Shown: positions 55,848 through 63,794 of the stretch, in pieces
How the letters are laid out: the number at the start of each line of letters is the position of its first letter
How positions within the stretch are numbered: the first letter of the stretch is position 1
From: an uncultured Clostridia bacterium
GTDB lineage: Bacteria; Bacillota; Clostridia; TANB77; CAG-508
DNA length: 64,000 nucleotides
Direction: 5' to 3'
Assembly (NCBI GenBank): GCA_948630815.1
Contig: CAPIEU010000006.1
Coordinates: 1 to 64,000 of the forward strand
The notes under the pieces: generated by a model
The model's input: only the letters and a program-made list of their open reading frames with translations
The model's database searches: none
What the model was told of the DNA's origin: nothing
Program-made: the position numbers and the translations under genes

Positions 55848-56723
55848 CTACACACTTACCTCTTTAGATTCTGTATTATATTCTAGCGGAATCCCATAAA
55901 ATTCCTCATATATTTTTTTCCAAATTTCATAATTTCTTTGTTTCATTACTTCCCTATTTTCTTTTTTAGATTTATTCTTATCTGGATAGATTGGTGCTTC
56001 TATATTTATTGTATATTCTTGTAACGGAAAACCATCTTCCCCCATTTTTTCGCTATCTTCCATTGTTATAAATATTGGAATAATAGGTACATTATTTCTA
56101 ACAGCTAAATTATATGCTCCTGGTTTTAGTGGCTTTGGTTTTTTATAATTCCACCACATACTTTGTTCTGGATAAATTAATATAAAATCCCCTCTTGAAA
56201 GTATTGTGTCAACTGCTTTTATAAATTCTTCCATTGTTTTCTTATTTGAACTTAATGGTAACGTATCACAATTTCTAAAGAAAAATCCATATAAACCAGG
56301 AAAATTTGTATAATTTCCCTCTCTTATTACTTTATATAATTTTTTAGTTTTAGATAAACTTGTATTCCTAAATACATCTTCTATTGAAAATGAGTCAAAT
56401 GGATTGAAATGATTACAAGTTAGCATTGCTCCTGTATCTTTTACTTTTTCTATGTTTTCAATCCCATTTACTTGTTTTATTATAAGTTTACTTTCTTTTA
56501 TAAGGTCATCTAAAAATTTTTCGCCTATCATATTGGCAATTTTATTTTTTAATTTACTATATCTTTTTTCTTTTAAATAATCGATATTATCAGGTGTTAA
56601 TATAATATTTTCTGGGTCATCTTCTACATCTATATCAAATTTTCCTTCTCTTTCTAGTTTATCTATTCTCCCAAAAATTTTTAATCTATCTTGGGACTTT
56701 TCAATTAACTTTTCTTGTTTCAT
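55848..56723 (-). CDS. 1-acyl-sn-glycerol-3-phosphate acyltransferase family protein
   Basis: This 291-residue protein has the catalytic HxxxxD in LTCNHFNPFDSF and the glycerol-phosphate motif YPEQSMWWNYKKPKP. It is a longer relative of the following PlsC-type protein, so the operon carries two related acyltransferases. Likely acts on membrane lipids. Starts within the stop region of the GT8 gene (56723). Confidence 0.85.
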   Translation of the reverse strand: MKQEKLIEKSQDRLKIFGRIDKLEREGKFDIDVEDDPENIILTPDNIDYLKEKRYSKLKNKIANMIGEKFLDDLIKESKLIIKQVNGIENIEKVKDTGAMLTCNHFNPFDSFSIEDVFRNTSLSKTKKLYKVIREGNYTNFPGLYGFFFRNCDTLPLSSNKKTMEEFIKAVDTILSRGDFILIYPEQSMWWNYKKPKPLKPGAYNLAVRNNVPIIPIFITMEDSEKMGEDGFPLQEYTINIEAPIYPDKNKSKKENREVMKQRNYEIWKKIYEEFYGIPLEYNTESKEVSV

Positions 56724-57661
56724 TAATCTCTCCTATATTTTCTATCGTCTCCTACACAATCATTTTCTTTTTGTGCAAGTTTTTGTAATTTTATATTTCC
56801 CTCATTATATTTTTCTCTATCTGTATCAGTAAAATTTGTTTTAATATCAAGTATTTTATTATAAAACTCTGTTTGTTTAGCATATTCCCAAAAATATTCT
56901 TCATATAATATATTTTCAAAGTGCCAAGGCTTGAATGCTAAATTATAATGAATTAAATGTAACTTTTCTCTTTCTTTAATATCGCCACCTACTGGCATTC
57001 TGTTCCAATTTTTATCTAGTAATGTCACTCTTCCTTTGCATAATCTATTTAAATAATCTTGATCTTGTGCTACTGAAAATTTTACTGTTCCTAGTAAGTA
57101 TATAAATTTTTCTTGAAACCCAAATTTTCTAAGTGCTTCTAAATTCATTAGTAATATCCCAGCATTAAAATAATTTTTGTAATCTGCAACACCTACTACT
57201 AATTCAGAATAATTTTTAAATACTTCTATTGTTTGAATTACATCATCTGGTGCTGCACCTACTAAGTTATCTTTTAAATCTATATTATATAAATCTGCTA
57301 TATCTGAAAGGATAACAATATCACTATCTAAATATAACGCCTTATCATATTCCGGATATAGATCTGGTATAAATAATCTAAAATATGTTGTTGCAGAAAA
57401 ATAATCTCTTGTGTATAGTTTATCTTTTATAGTTTTTATATAGTCAGTTAAATTAACAAATTCTATATTTACATTATCACACATATAATTACAAATTGTT
57501 TTTTGGTTTTCTTCTGTGACATTTGTATATAATACTCGTATATTATAATAATTTTCTTTTGATGAATTATCTTTTAATGATTTTATAGCTACTGATAAAA
57601 ATGGAATATATTCATCATCTATTGCAAAAAATATTGGTACTTCATTATTTCTTTTATTCAT
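56723..57661 (-). CDS. Glycosyltransferase family 8 protein
   Basis: A 312-residue cytoplasmic GT-A enzyme: IFFAIDDEYIPFLSVAIKSL at the N terminus, the metal-binding DxD in KALYLDSDIVIL (about residue 103), YFNAGILLMNL and HLIHYNLAFKPWH. GT8 enzymes are retaining transferases using UDP-sugars, often in glycolipid or wall polymer synthesis. It overlaps the next GT8 gene upstream by 8 bases. Confidence 0.9.
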   Translation of the reverse strand: MNKRNNEVPIFFAIDDEYIPFLSVAIKSLKDNSSKENYYNIRVLYTNVTEENQKTICNYMCDNVNIEFVNLTDYIKTIKDKLYTRDYFSATTYFRLFIPDLYPEYDKALYLDSDIVILSDIADLYNIDLKDNLVGAAPDDVIQTIEVFKNYSELVVGVADYKNYFNAGILLMNLEALRKFGFQEKFIYLLGTVKFSVAQDQDYLNRLCKGRVTLLDKNWNRMPVGGDIKEREKLHLIHYNLAFKPWHFENILYEEYFWEYAKQTEFYNKILDIKTNFTDTDREKYNEGNIKLQKLAQKENDCVGDDRKYRRD

Positions 57662-58502
57662 ATGTTTTTACTCCCCTTTTTTCTTGTTCGTATACTTCTT
57701 TTAATTTTTTATATTCTTCTAAATCTGTGTCAAAAGTATGACATTTTAATATTTTATGAACTTCTTCTACATTCCATTGTTTATAGTTTTCTGTTCGTGG
57801 ATATGGCCACAATAATAATCTCTTACAAAAATGACATATAACTGTATCTTTTCTATTAAACTTAGATTGTTCATTATATATTCTTGGAATGATTAGTTTG
57901 CTTGTTGTTGCTCTATATATAGCATCTTGATCTGCAAATAGCATCTTTTTTGTTCTAATCAATTTACGTGCTTTTTCTAAAAGTTTAGTTTCTTTTACTT
58001 TTTTCATATTAAATAGTAACATTCCTGCATTTATATAATCTGGCCAAATGAATACAGAGCCATACTTTTCTTTAACTACAGCATATTCATAATTTGAAAC
58101 ATCTATACTATATAATTTTGATATATCACTAGCTGCCATCATATCTATATCAAGATATAAAATTTTGTCTGGTATATCTTCTACTAAATCTGCAAGCAGC
58201 CTTAAAAGTGTATATGGCGTACAATATGCTGTTTCATTTTTACATTTACCAAATTCTGTTTCATATAATTCTGTTACATCTATTTTTATAACTTCATTAT
58301 CACTTTTCTTTGATTTTACCACTTTATTTAAGAACTCAATTTGACTATCTGTAATGCTTTTGTACTCTTCCTTTATTCTTGAAAGATTCATTGTGAATAT
58401 ATAACATCTTATTGTTTCTTTTGTTCTATTTGTAATTGAAAGAAGTTCTGTAAGTGCTCCATCAAATACTTTGATATTTCCACATAAAAGTATATTTATC
58501 AT
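57654..58502 (-). CDS. Glycosyltransferase family 8 protein (second)
   Basis: A 282-residue enzyme with the GT8 order: NILLCGNIKVFDGALTELLS, the DxD in ILYLDIDMMAASD, YINAGMLLFNMKKV, FADQDAIYRAT and CHFCKRLLLWPY. The DxD is DID rather than DSD. The two GT8 genes may add successive sugars to one lipid acceptor, in line with the acyltransferases and flippase-like gene around them. Confidence 0.87.
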   Translation of the reverse strand: MINILLCGNIKVFDGALTELLSITNRTKETIRCYIFTMNLSRIKEEYKSITDSQIEFLNKVVKSKKSDNEVIKIDVTELYETEFGKCKNETAYCTPYTLLRLLADLVEDIPDKILYLDIDMMAASDISKLYSIDVSNYEYAVVKEKYGSVFIWPDYINAGMLLFNMKKVKETKLLEKARKLIRTKKMLFADQDAIYRATTSKLIIPRIYNEQSKFNRKDTVICHFCKRLLLWPYPRTENYKQWNVEEVHKILKCHTFDTDLEEYKKLKEVYEQEKRGVKTYE

Positions 58503-58575
58503 CTTTTTTCCCCTAAATATTTTACTTTTCTATTATATATTAAATAAAAATTTTTTTCAACATACTTCTGAATAA

Positions 58576-59607
58576 TTAGTCAGGTTTATTTTCTATCTTT
58601 TCTTGCTTTTTCTCTTTTAACTGGCTTATCATTACTACTACCGCACTAATTATTACAAACAAGTAAAAATTTATTCCTCTATTTAGTAATACTGCACTAC
58701 TTATCATTCCACTAGAAAATATCTCACTAAATATTTGAATAAATGCACCCTCACTTACCCCTACTGCTCCTGGTGATGGTATTCCTGAAACTGATGCAAA
58801 AACTAATGCTTGTAACGCTATTATTTTCAATATACTATGTCCTGATAATCCAAGTGAACAATATGTCCAGTATGTTATACTATAGTATAAGATAAATTGA
58901 AGAGATGTTGTTAATAATACTTTTAACATAAGAAATATATTATTCTTTATATATATGCTACTTGTTTGGTATTTTTGTAATTCTTTTTCAAGTTTTTCTT
59001 GTTTTTCTTCTATTTTTTTTATTTTAAAAAATTTCATTACCTTTATTGAAATATGTATTAAGCCATTTGACATTCTTTTTGATAATATACTTATTAATAG
59101 TAATATAAGTGCAGTTAAATTTAATCCAATTCCTACTATAAATAGTATAACTAATGCTTTATTCAAATGTTGATAATTAAAACATACACTAACTAATGCA
59201 AATCCTATGGTTACAATTTGCATACTTGTTAAGTTTATTAATAATGCCAAAGTAGAATTTGCAACAGATATATTGTCTCTATGCATATAGTATATTTGCA
59301 TAGGTTGACCGCCACTTGCAGCAGGTGTTATAGCACTGAAGAAAAATCCTATTAAAGCATATTTAACATTATTATAAAATGAACTTTTTTCATTTAATGC
59401 TTTTAATGTTCTTCCTATATTAATTGCTTCACACATTATATAAAGTATCATACATACAATTGCTATAAATATAAATTCTATTTTCGCAGAAGCTACTATA
59501 TTAAATATTTCAGTAGTATTTTGGTCTTTAAGTAATATGTAAAAAGTCAGTATTATAAGTATCGCAAAAATTGTAAAATTTCTAAATAATTTCTTCTTCC
59601 CTTTCAT
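58576..59607 (-). CDS. Flippase-like (LPG synthase TM / UPF0104) membrane protein
   Basis: This 343-residue protein has eight or more helices and the motifs NVKYALIGFFFSAITPAASGGQP and ASVSGIPSPGAVGVSEGAF typical of the YbhN/AglD/MprF membrane domain, lacking the MprF synthase domain. Family members move lipids or glycolipids across the membrane. It is the first gene of the five-gene operon 55051-59607. Confidence 0.87.
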   Translation of the reverse strand: MKGKKKLFRNFTIFAILIILTFYILLKDQNTTEIFNIVASAKIEFIFIAIVCMILYIMCEAINIGRTLKALNEKSSFYNNVKYALIGFFFSAITPAASGGQPMQIYYMHRDNISVANSTLALLINLTSMQIVTIGFALVSVCFNYQHLNKALVILFIVGIGLNLTALILLLISILSKRMSNGLIHISIKVMKFFKIKKIEEKQEKLEKELQKYQTSSIYIKNNIFLMLKVLLTTSLQFILYYSITYWTYCSLGLSGHSILKIIALQALVFASVSGIPSPGAVGVSEGAFIQIFSEIFSSGMISSAVLLNRGINFYLFVIISAVVVMISQLKEKKQEKIENKPD

Positions 59608-59764
59608 TTTTATTAAATCCTTCTCTCTAATTTACTTCCTTGAATTATATCAAATTTTAAAATTATTGAAAATATTTTTAATATAAAATTAAGAATTTAC
59701 TAGACTTTTTATTTTGTGTATGATATATTCATAAAATGAGAAAATAAATTTGGAGGTAATAAAA

Positions 59765-60142
59765 ATGTCTAAATCTTTAAAAATATTTTTTATTATGGTT
59801 ATTATATTAATGGTTATATTACCTAATTTTATACAAGCAACTAGTATTGATATGAATTTAACAAATGACCTAAATAACAGCATTACAAATAATACTAATA
59901 GTTCCACTATTACTAATTCTAGCAACAATAATGAACTTAATCAAAATTTAATTAATTCATCAATTCAAAATACTATTAATCCAGATTCTCAAACATATTA
60001 TCAATCTAGTACTACTGGAACTTTATCAAATTTACCTGAAGCAAATTTAGGACTTAGTAATATTTTATGTATTATTTTAATTGTTATAGGTGTACTTCTT
60101 ATTTTACTTGCTATTGCAATACTTATTCGCTTAAAGCATTAA
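59765..60142 (+). CDS. Small exported Asn/Ser-rich membrane protein
   Basis: TTTGGAGGTAATAAAA precedes the ATG at 59765. The 126-residue product has a signal-like N-terminal helix (about 5-25), a low-complexity Asn/Ser/Thr-rich segment (about 30-90) and a C-terminal helix (about 103-122) followed by RLKH. Function unknown. It is divergent from the glycolipid operon and of the same build as the next gene. Confidence 0.6.
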   Translation: MSKSLKIFFIMVIILMVILPNFIQATSIDMNLTNDLNNSITNNTNSSTITNSSNNNELNQNLINSSIQNTINPDSQTYYQSSTTGTLSNLPEANLGLSNILCIILIVIGVLLILLAIAILIRLKH

Positions 60143-60247
60143 TAATTACTTGTTAATTATTGTAAAAGAATTTTTTTTGCAAAAACTATTTTATAAAGTA
60201 ATTATTAATATTATAAATTTTTATAAATTTAATTTGCTAATTTATGG

Positions 60248-60273
60248 CTAAATCGTTATTTTATAACAATTTA
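60248..60273 (+). terminator. Rho-independent terminator
   Basis: Stem CTAAATCGTTAT/ATAACAATTTAG followed by TCTATTTTTTT, about 105 bases after the stop of the Asn/Ser-rich protein gene. Confidence 0.7.
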
Positions 60274-60357
60274 GTCTATTTTTTTATGTATTAAATTACG
60301 TAAAAAATTCATACTAATAACGATTTAAAAATCAAAATTTTATAGGAGGTACAAACT

Positions 60358-60792
60358 ATGTTAAAGAAAATTATAAGCTTACTTACTATTATTGCTTTAG
60401 TATTTTTCACATCTAGTGTATTTGCTACTAATGAAACTAAAGATTCTATGACTAAAGCTGGTAATACTGTTAGAAATGTAGTTGGTGGTGCTGAAAATGT
60501 AGTAGAAGATGCAGCAGGTGCAATTGGAACTGGTGTTAAGGATATAGGAAATGCAGTTAGAGATGGTGCAGAAGGATTTACAAATACTTTTAATAATAAT
60601 GATGCTAGAACATATAATGCTACAAGAACTACAGCAAGAACAGCTGGCGAAAGTACTACTACTGGTTCATTTTTAGGAATGAGTGCTAATACTTGGACTT
60701 GGCTTGTTTTAGCAATTGCAGCCATTGCTATAGTAGGTCTTGTGTGGTATTATGCAATGCAAAATAAAAACGAATATAGTAATCATCATTAA
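60358..60792 (+). CDS. Small exported membrane-anchored protein
   Basis: ATAGGAGGTACAAACT precedes the ATG. The 144-residue product has a signal peptide (1-22), an Ala/Gly/Asn-rich amphipathic repeat region (GNTVRNVVGGAENVVEDAAGA, VKDIGNAVRDGAEGF) resembling late-embryogenesis-like helices, and a C-terminal transmembrane helix (about 112-134). Function unknown; terminated by its own hairpin. Confidence 0.65.
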   Translation: MLKKIISLLTIIALVFFTSSVFATNETKDSMTKAGNTVRNVVGGAENVVEDAAGAIGTGVKDIGNAVRDGAEGFTNTFNNNDARTYNATRTTARTAGESTTTGSFLGMSANTWTWLVLAIAAIAIVGLVWYYAMQNKNEYSNHH

Positions 60793-60796
60793 TTAT

Positions 60797-60834
60797 AAAA
60801 ATCTATTAATTTTTATGAAATTAATAGATTTTTT
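60797..60834 (+). terminator. Rho-independent terminator
   Basis: Stem AAAAATCTATTAATTT/AAATTAATAGATTTTTT right after the stop of the 60358-60792 gene. Confidence 0.75.
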
Positions 60835-60917
60835 ATGTAAATTATTGTATAATATTATAGTAACTACTAATAATTATGTTTCAAGTCCTATCTTATATAG
60901 GCAGAAAGCGTGTATTG

Positions 60918-61244
60918 ATGAGTATTTTTTCTAAAAAAAATGATTCAAACACTTATGGGAGTTCTTATGATAGTACTCCTAACTCTTGGTCTTCTTCCAG
61001 TTTATCACAGCCAGACACTAATAATAATTCATATGAACCCAATTATGATATAAGGTTCAATGATGAATTATCAAATGGTGCACTTATCCTTAATATCATT
61101 GATGAAGATGATGATGTTGCAGGACATATCACTGTTTCTTCAACCAAAATTATAACAGTGTTCCCCAGTGAATTTTGGGATTTCAGCGAAGAAGACAAAG
61201 AGTATTTAAAAGAGAAAGCAACTAGATTTGCTAATTCTCTTTAA
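60918..61244 (+). CDS. Small hypothetical protein
   Basis: A 108-residue acidic protein with a Ser/Asn-rich N-terminal third and a folded-looking C-terminal part (ALILNIIDEDDDVAGHITVSS ... FWDFSEEDKEYLKEKATRF). Not recognised. The start is uncertain: the ATG at 60918 and one 14 codons earlier at 60876 both lack a good binding site. A terminator follows directly. Confidence 0.5.
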   Translation: MSIFSKKNDSNTYGSSYDSTPNSWSSSSLSQPDTNNNSYEPNYDIRFNDELSNGALILNIIDEDDDVAGHITVSSTKIITVFPSEFWDFSEEDKEYLKEKATRFANSL

Positions 61245-61245
61245 G

Positions 61246-61284
61246 AAAAAGTGCTGTGGGATTGCATATCTTACAGCACTTTTT
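61246..61284 (+). terminator. Rho-independent terminator
   Basis: Stem AAAAAGTGCTGT/ACAGCACTTTTT overlapping the end of the 60918-61244 gene region. Confidence 0.75.
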
Positions 61285-61412
61285 CATTATATATTATCAT
61301 ATACTCTAACATTACCATTCTAGTATGAACTTATATTTATCTTTTATTCTTTACTTATCTAATTATAAATGCTATAATCATTTATATATTAATGATAAGG
61401 AGATTATGTTTT

Positions 61413-61866
61413 ATGTCTAGTTTAGTAGCAAAAAATCCTACTGCATATCATAATTATATAATACAAAATACATATGAAGCTGGTATTGTTTTAACACGGA
61501 ACTGAAATTAAATCTATCCGCGCTGGAAAGGTTAATTTAAAAGATAGCTATGCTATTTTAAAAAATGGTGAAGTTTTTGTTTTAGGTATGCATATTAGTC
61601 CATATGAACATGGAAATATATTTAATAAAGATCCTCTTAGAAGCAGAAAATTATTATTAACAAAACGTGAAATTGCTAAATTAATTGGTCTTACTAAAGA
61701 AAAAGGTTATACTTTAGTTCCTATTTCTTTATATTTTAAAGGAAGTATTGTAAAAATAGAGTTAGGTATTGGAAAGGGCAAAAAATTATATGATAAACGT
61801 GAAGATTTAGCAAAAAAAGATGCAAATAAGCAAATTGCTATTAATTTAAAAAATAGAAATCGTTAA
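61413..61866 (+). CDS. smpB: SsrA-binding protein SmpB (one CGG +1 site)
   Basis: From ATG 61413 (AAGGAGATTATGTTTT upstream) 28 codons lead to CGG at 61497, followed one codon later by TGA. Skipping one base restores 150 residues, the normal SmpB length: [50 protein letters not shown] and the basic C-terminal tail. The restored glycine is the family-conserved one in L-x-G-T/W-E. SmpB with tmRNA rescues stalled ribosomes. No tmRNA gene is seen in this window. Confidence 0.93.
61497..61500 (+). other. CGGA +1 shift site in smpB
   Basis: Preceding codon ACA, restored IVLTGTEIKS. The unshifted frame reads CGG AAC TGA. Plus-strand gene. Confidence 0.9.
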
Positions 61867-61872
61867 ACAAGC

Positions 61873-61902
61873 AAAAAAGATAGAGTAAACTCTATCTTTT
61901 TT
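61873..61902. terminator. Bidirectional terminator
   Basis: Stem AAAAAAGATAGAGT/ACTCTATCTTTTTT between convergent smpB and lipoprotein genes, with T-runs on both strands. Confidence 0.8.
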
Positions 61903-61923
61903 GTATATATATGTAAATCATTT

Positions 61924-62484
61924 TTATTTAAAAGATTTTACCATTTTATCTAATTTTGGTTTTAAAGCTTCTGCATCTTTTTCTAATGAAACTATAGTTA
62001 GGGCATATGCTTTTTTCTCTTTAACAACTAACACTTGTGTACATTTCATAGTATATCCAGATTGTGTTGCTGTATAATCTAATTTAACAGCTTTTCTACC
62101 ATTTAGATTTATATATTCTTTATTTATATCTCCTGAAATTTTCATTTGTGCTTTTATTCCTGCTATAGAAGCATCTACATAACTTTCAAATGTATAAGCA
62201 CTTGGAAAATCAGCTGATACAACATTTAAATTTGCTCCTACAATTTCTGGATCCATATAAGCTGTGTTTGCTCCTGATTTTTGTACTGTATAGTTTGATG
62301 GATAATAGAATTCAATTCCTTCTACATCTGTACATTTTGTATATCCTGTCATATCTTCATCTACAGTATATACTGCTAATCCTTCTAAACTATCTTTTTC
62401 ATTTGTGTTTCCACATCCTGTTAATGATACTGCTAATATTACCATCATAGTAATTATCATAAGCATTTTCATTGTTTTTTTCAT
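61924..62484 (-). CDS. Lipoprotein, PsbP-like fold possible
   Basis: This 186-residue protein has a lipoprotein signal with lipobox LTGC (cysteine at about residue 24). The mature part, with GIEFYYPSNYTVQKSG, FESYVDASIAGIKAQ and KCTQVLVVKEKKAYALTIVS, resembles small PsbP/DcrB-type extracytoplasmic domains of Firmicutes. Function unknown. It lies on the minus strand between smpB and fba. Confidence 0.75.
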   Translation of the reverse strand: MKKTMKMLMIITMMVILAVSLTGCGNTNEKDSLEGLAVYTVDEDMTGYTKCTDVEGIEFYYPSNYTVQKSGANTAYMDPEIVGANLNVVSADFPSAYTFESYVDASIAGIKAQMKISGDINKEYINLNGRKAVKLDYTATQSGYTMKCTQVLVVKEKKAYALTIVSLEKDAEALKPKLDKMVKSFK

Positions 62485-62587
62485 TTTTTGTTTCCTCCCT
62501 TTTTATTTTTAATATTATATATTTTATATAATAAGAAATTTTTTAACTTCCTATTATCTAAAAACTTAAATAAATATTTTCTATTAT

Positions 62588-63520
62588 TTATGCTTTATTA
62601 TTTGAACCAAATACATCTCTTATTTTGTGTTGTACAGTATTTTTAACTTCTTGCCTTGCTGGTGTTAAATATTTTCTTGGGTCAAATGTTGCTGGCTCTT
62701 CTACAAATACCTTTCTAATTTGTGCTGTAAGTGCAAGTCTTAAATCTGTATCTACATTTATTTTTGATACCCCATTTAAACTTGCTTCATGTAACATTTC
62801 ATCTGGAACGCCTTTTGCCCCTGGAATATCAGCTCCATATTTATTACACATTTCTACTAGTTCTGGTATTACAGTTGATGCTCCATGTAATACTATTGGA
62901 GTATTTGGTATTAACTCTTTTATTTTAGCTAAAATATCAAATCTTAGTTTTGCTTCGCCTTTAAATTTATATGCTCCATGGCTTGTTCCTATTGCAATCG
63001 CTAAAGAATCACATCCTGTTCTTTCAACAAATTCTTTTGCTTGAAGAGGATCTGTATACATTGCATCATCACTAGATACATTTACATCATCTTCAATTCC
63101 TGCAAGTTTTCCAAGTTCTGCTTCTACAACTACTCCATGTTCATGAGCATAATCTACTACTTTTTTTGTTACCTGTACATTTTCTTCAAAGTCATATTTT
63201 GATCCATCAATCATAACAGATGTAAATCCTGCATCTATACACATTTTGCAAGTTTCAAAGTCTGGACCATGGTCTAAATGAAGTGCAACTGGAATATTTG
63301 GTGCTTCTTCACACGCTGCTTCAACCATTTTCATTAAGTAATTTATTCTTGCATATTTTATAGCACTTGATGATGCTTGTAAAATTACTGGAGAATTTTC
63401 TTCTTTTGCAGCATCTATAATTCCTTGTATAATTTCCATATTGTTAACATTAAATGCACCTATTGCATAATGTTCTTTCATTGATTTTTCAAACATCTCT
63501 TTAGTTGTTACAAGTGGCAT
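62588..63520 (-). CDS. fba: Class II fructose-1,6-bisphosphate aldolase
   Basis: This 310-residue enzyme has IGAFNVNNMEI, the zinc-binding HLDHGPD, VEAELGKLAG, IGTSHGAYKF and VLHGAST of class II aldolases. It cleaves fructose-1,6-bisphosphate in glycolysis. AGGAGGTTTTTTT precedes the ATG. Tagatose-bisphosphate aldolase is the main alternative, but the motifs fit Fba better. No in-frame CGG. Confidence 0.92.
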   Translation of the reverse strand: MPLVTTKEMFEKSMKEHYAIGAFNVNNMEIIQGIIDAAKEENSPVILQASSSAIKYARINYLMKMVEAACEEAPNIPVALHLDHGPDFETCKMCIDAGFTSVMIDGSKYDFEENVQVTKKVVDYAHEHGVVVEAELGKLAGIEDDVNVSSDDAMYTDPLQAKEFVERTGCDSLAIAIGTSHGAYKFKGEAKLRFDILAKIKELIPNTPIVLHGASTVIPELVEMCNKYGADIPGAKGVPDEMLHEASLNGVSKINVDTDLRLALTAQIRKVFVEEPATFDPRKYLTPARQEVKNTVQHKIRDVFGSNNKA

Positions 63521-63610
63521 AAAAAAACCTCCTTATTTTTATTTACTAACTTATTTTATTTCTAAAAACTTTATCTGTCAAGACTAATTTGTCTATTTTT
63601 TTAATTATTT

Positions 63611-63752
63611 GTTACCGTTCAGCCTATAATTATAAAATCCGCTCCATCTTGCTGAATGTAGGACGTTTTTGTTTTCCCTTGAGTAAATCTTCGAAAAACA
63701 AAAAGTGCTACATTCACGTGTCGCTATTTAGATACTAGTTTAACACTGAACA
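63611..63752 (-). repeat. Dispersed hairpin repeat, copy E (reverse)
   Basis: The best preserved copy: GTTACCGTTCAGCCTATAA edge, AATCCGCTCC, CATCTTGCTGAATGTAGGACG, arms TTTTTGTTTTC and GAAAAACAAAAAGTG, CTACATTCACGTGTCGCTA, and GTTTAACACTGAAC at the far end. Confidence 0.8.
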
Positions 63753-63794
63753 TAACAATTAGTTTATTGATGTTTGGTAAACTGTAAATTAGTT

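Noticed and set aside
60309..60725. Open frame on the minus strand opposite the small exported protein
   Set aside because: Composition is the mirror of the plus-strand gene, which has a signal peptide, an AGGAGG site and a terminator.
6695..61500. Reading the twelve split genes as pseudogenes
   Set aside because: They include essential or housekeeping genes (uvrB, lepA, smpB, tcdA), show no other damage, and all share one identical lesion type in one phase; decay would give varied lesions.
6695..61500. Classical programmed frameshifting like prfB or antizyme
   Set aside because: No common preceding codon, no internal Shine-Dalgarno-like stimulator seen consistently, and no shared downstream structure; only CGG-N is common.
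6695..61500. Simple reassignment of CGG to another amino acid
   Set aside because: A reassigned triplet would keep the frame; here the frame must move by one base at each native CGG.
3409..63752. CRISPR array built from the dispersed hairpin repeats
   Set aside because: The copies are thousands of bases apart, in both orientations and at operon borders; no regular repeat-spacer unit and no cas genes are present.
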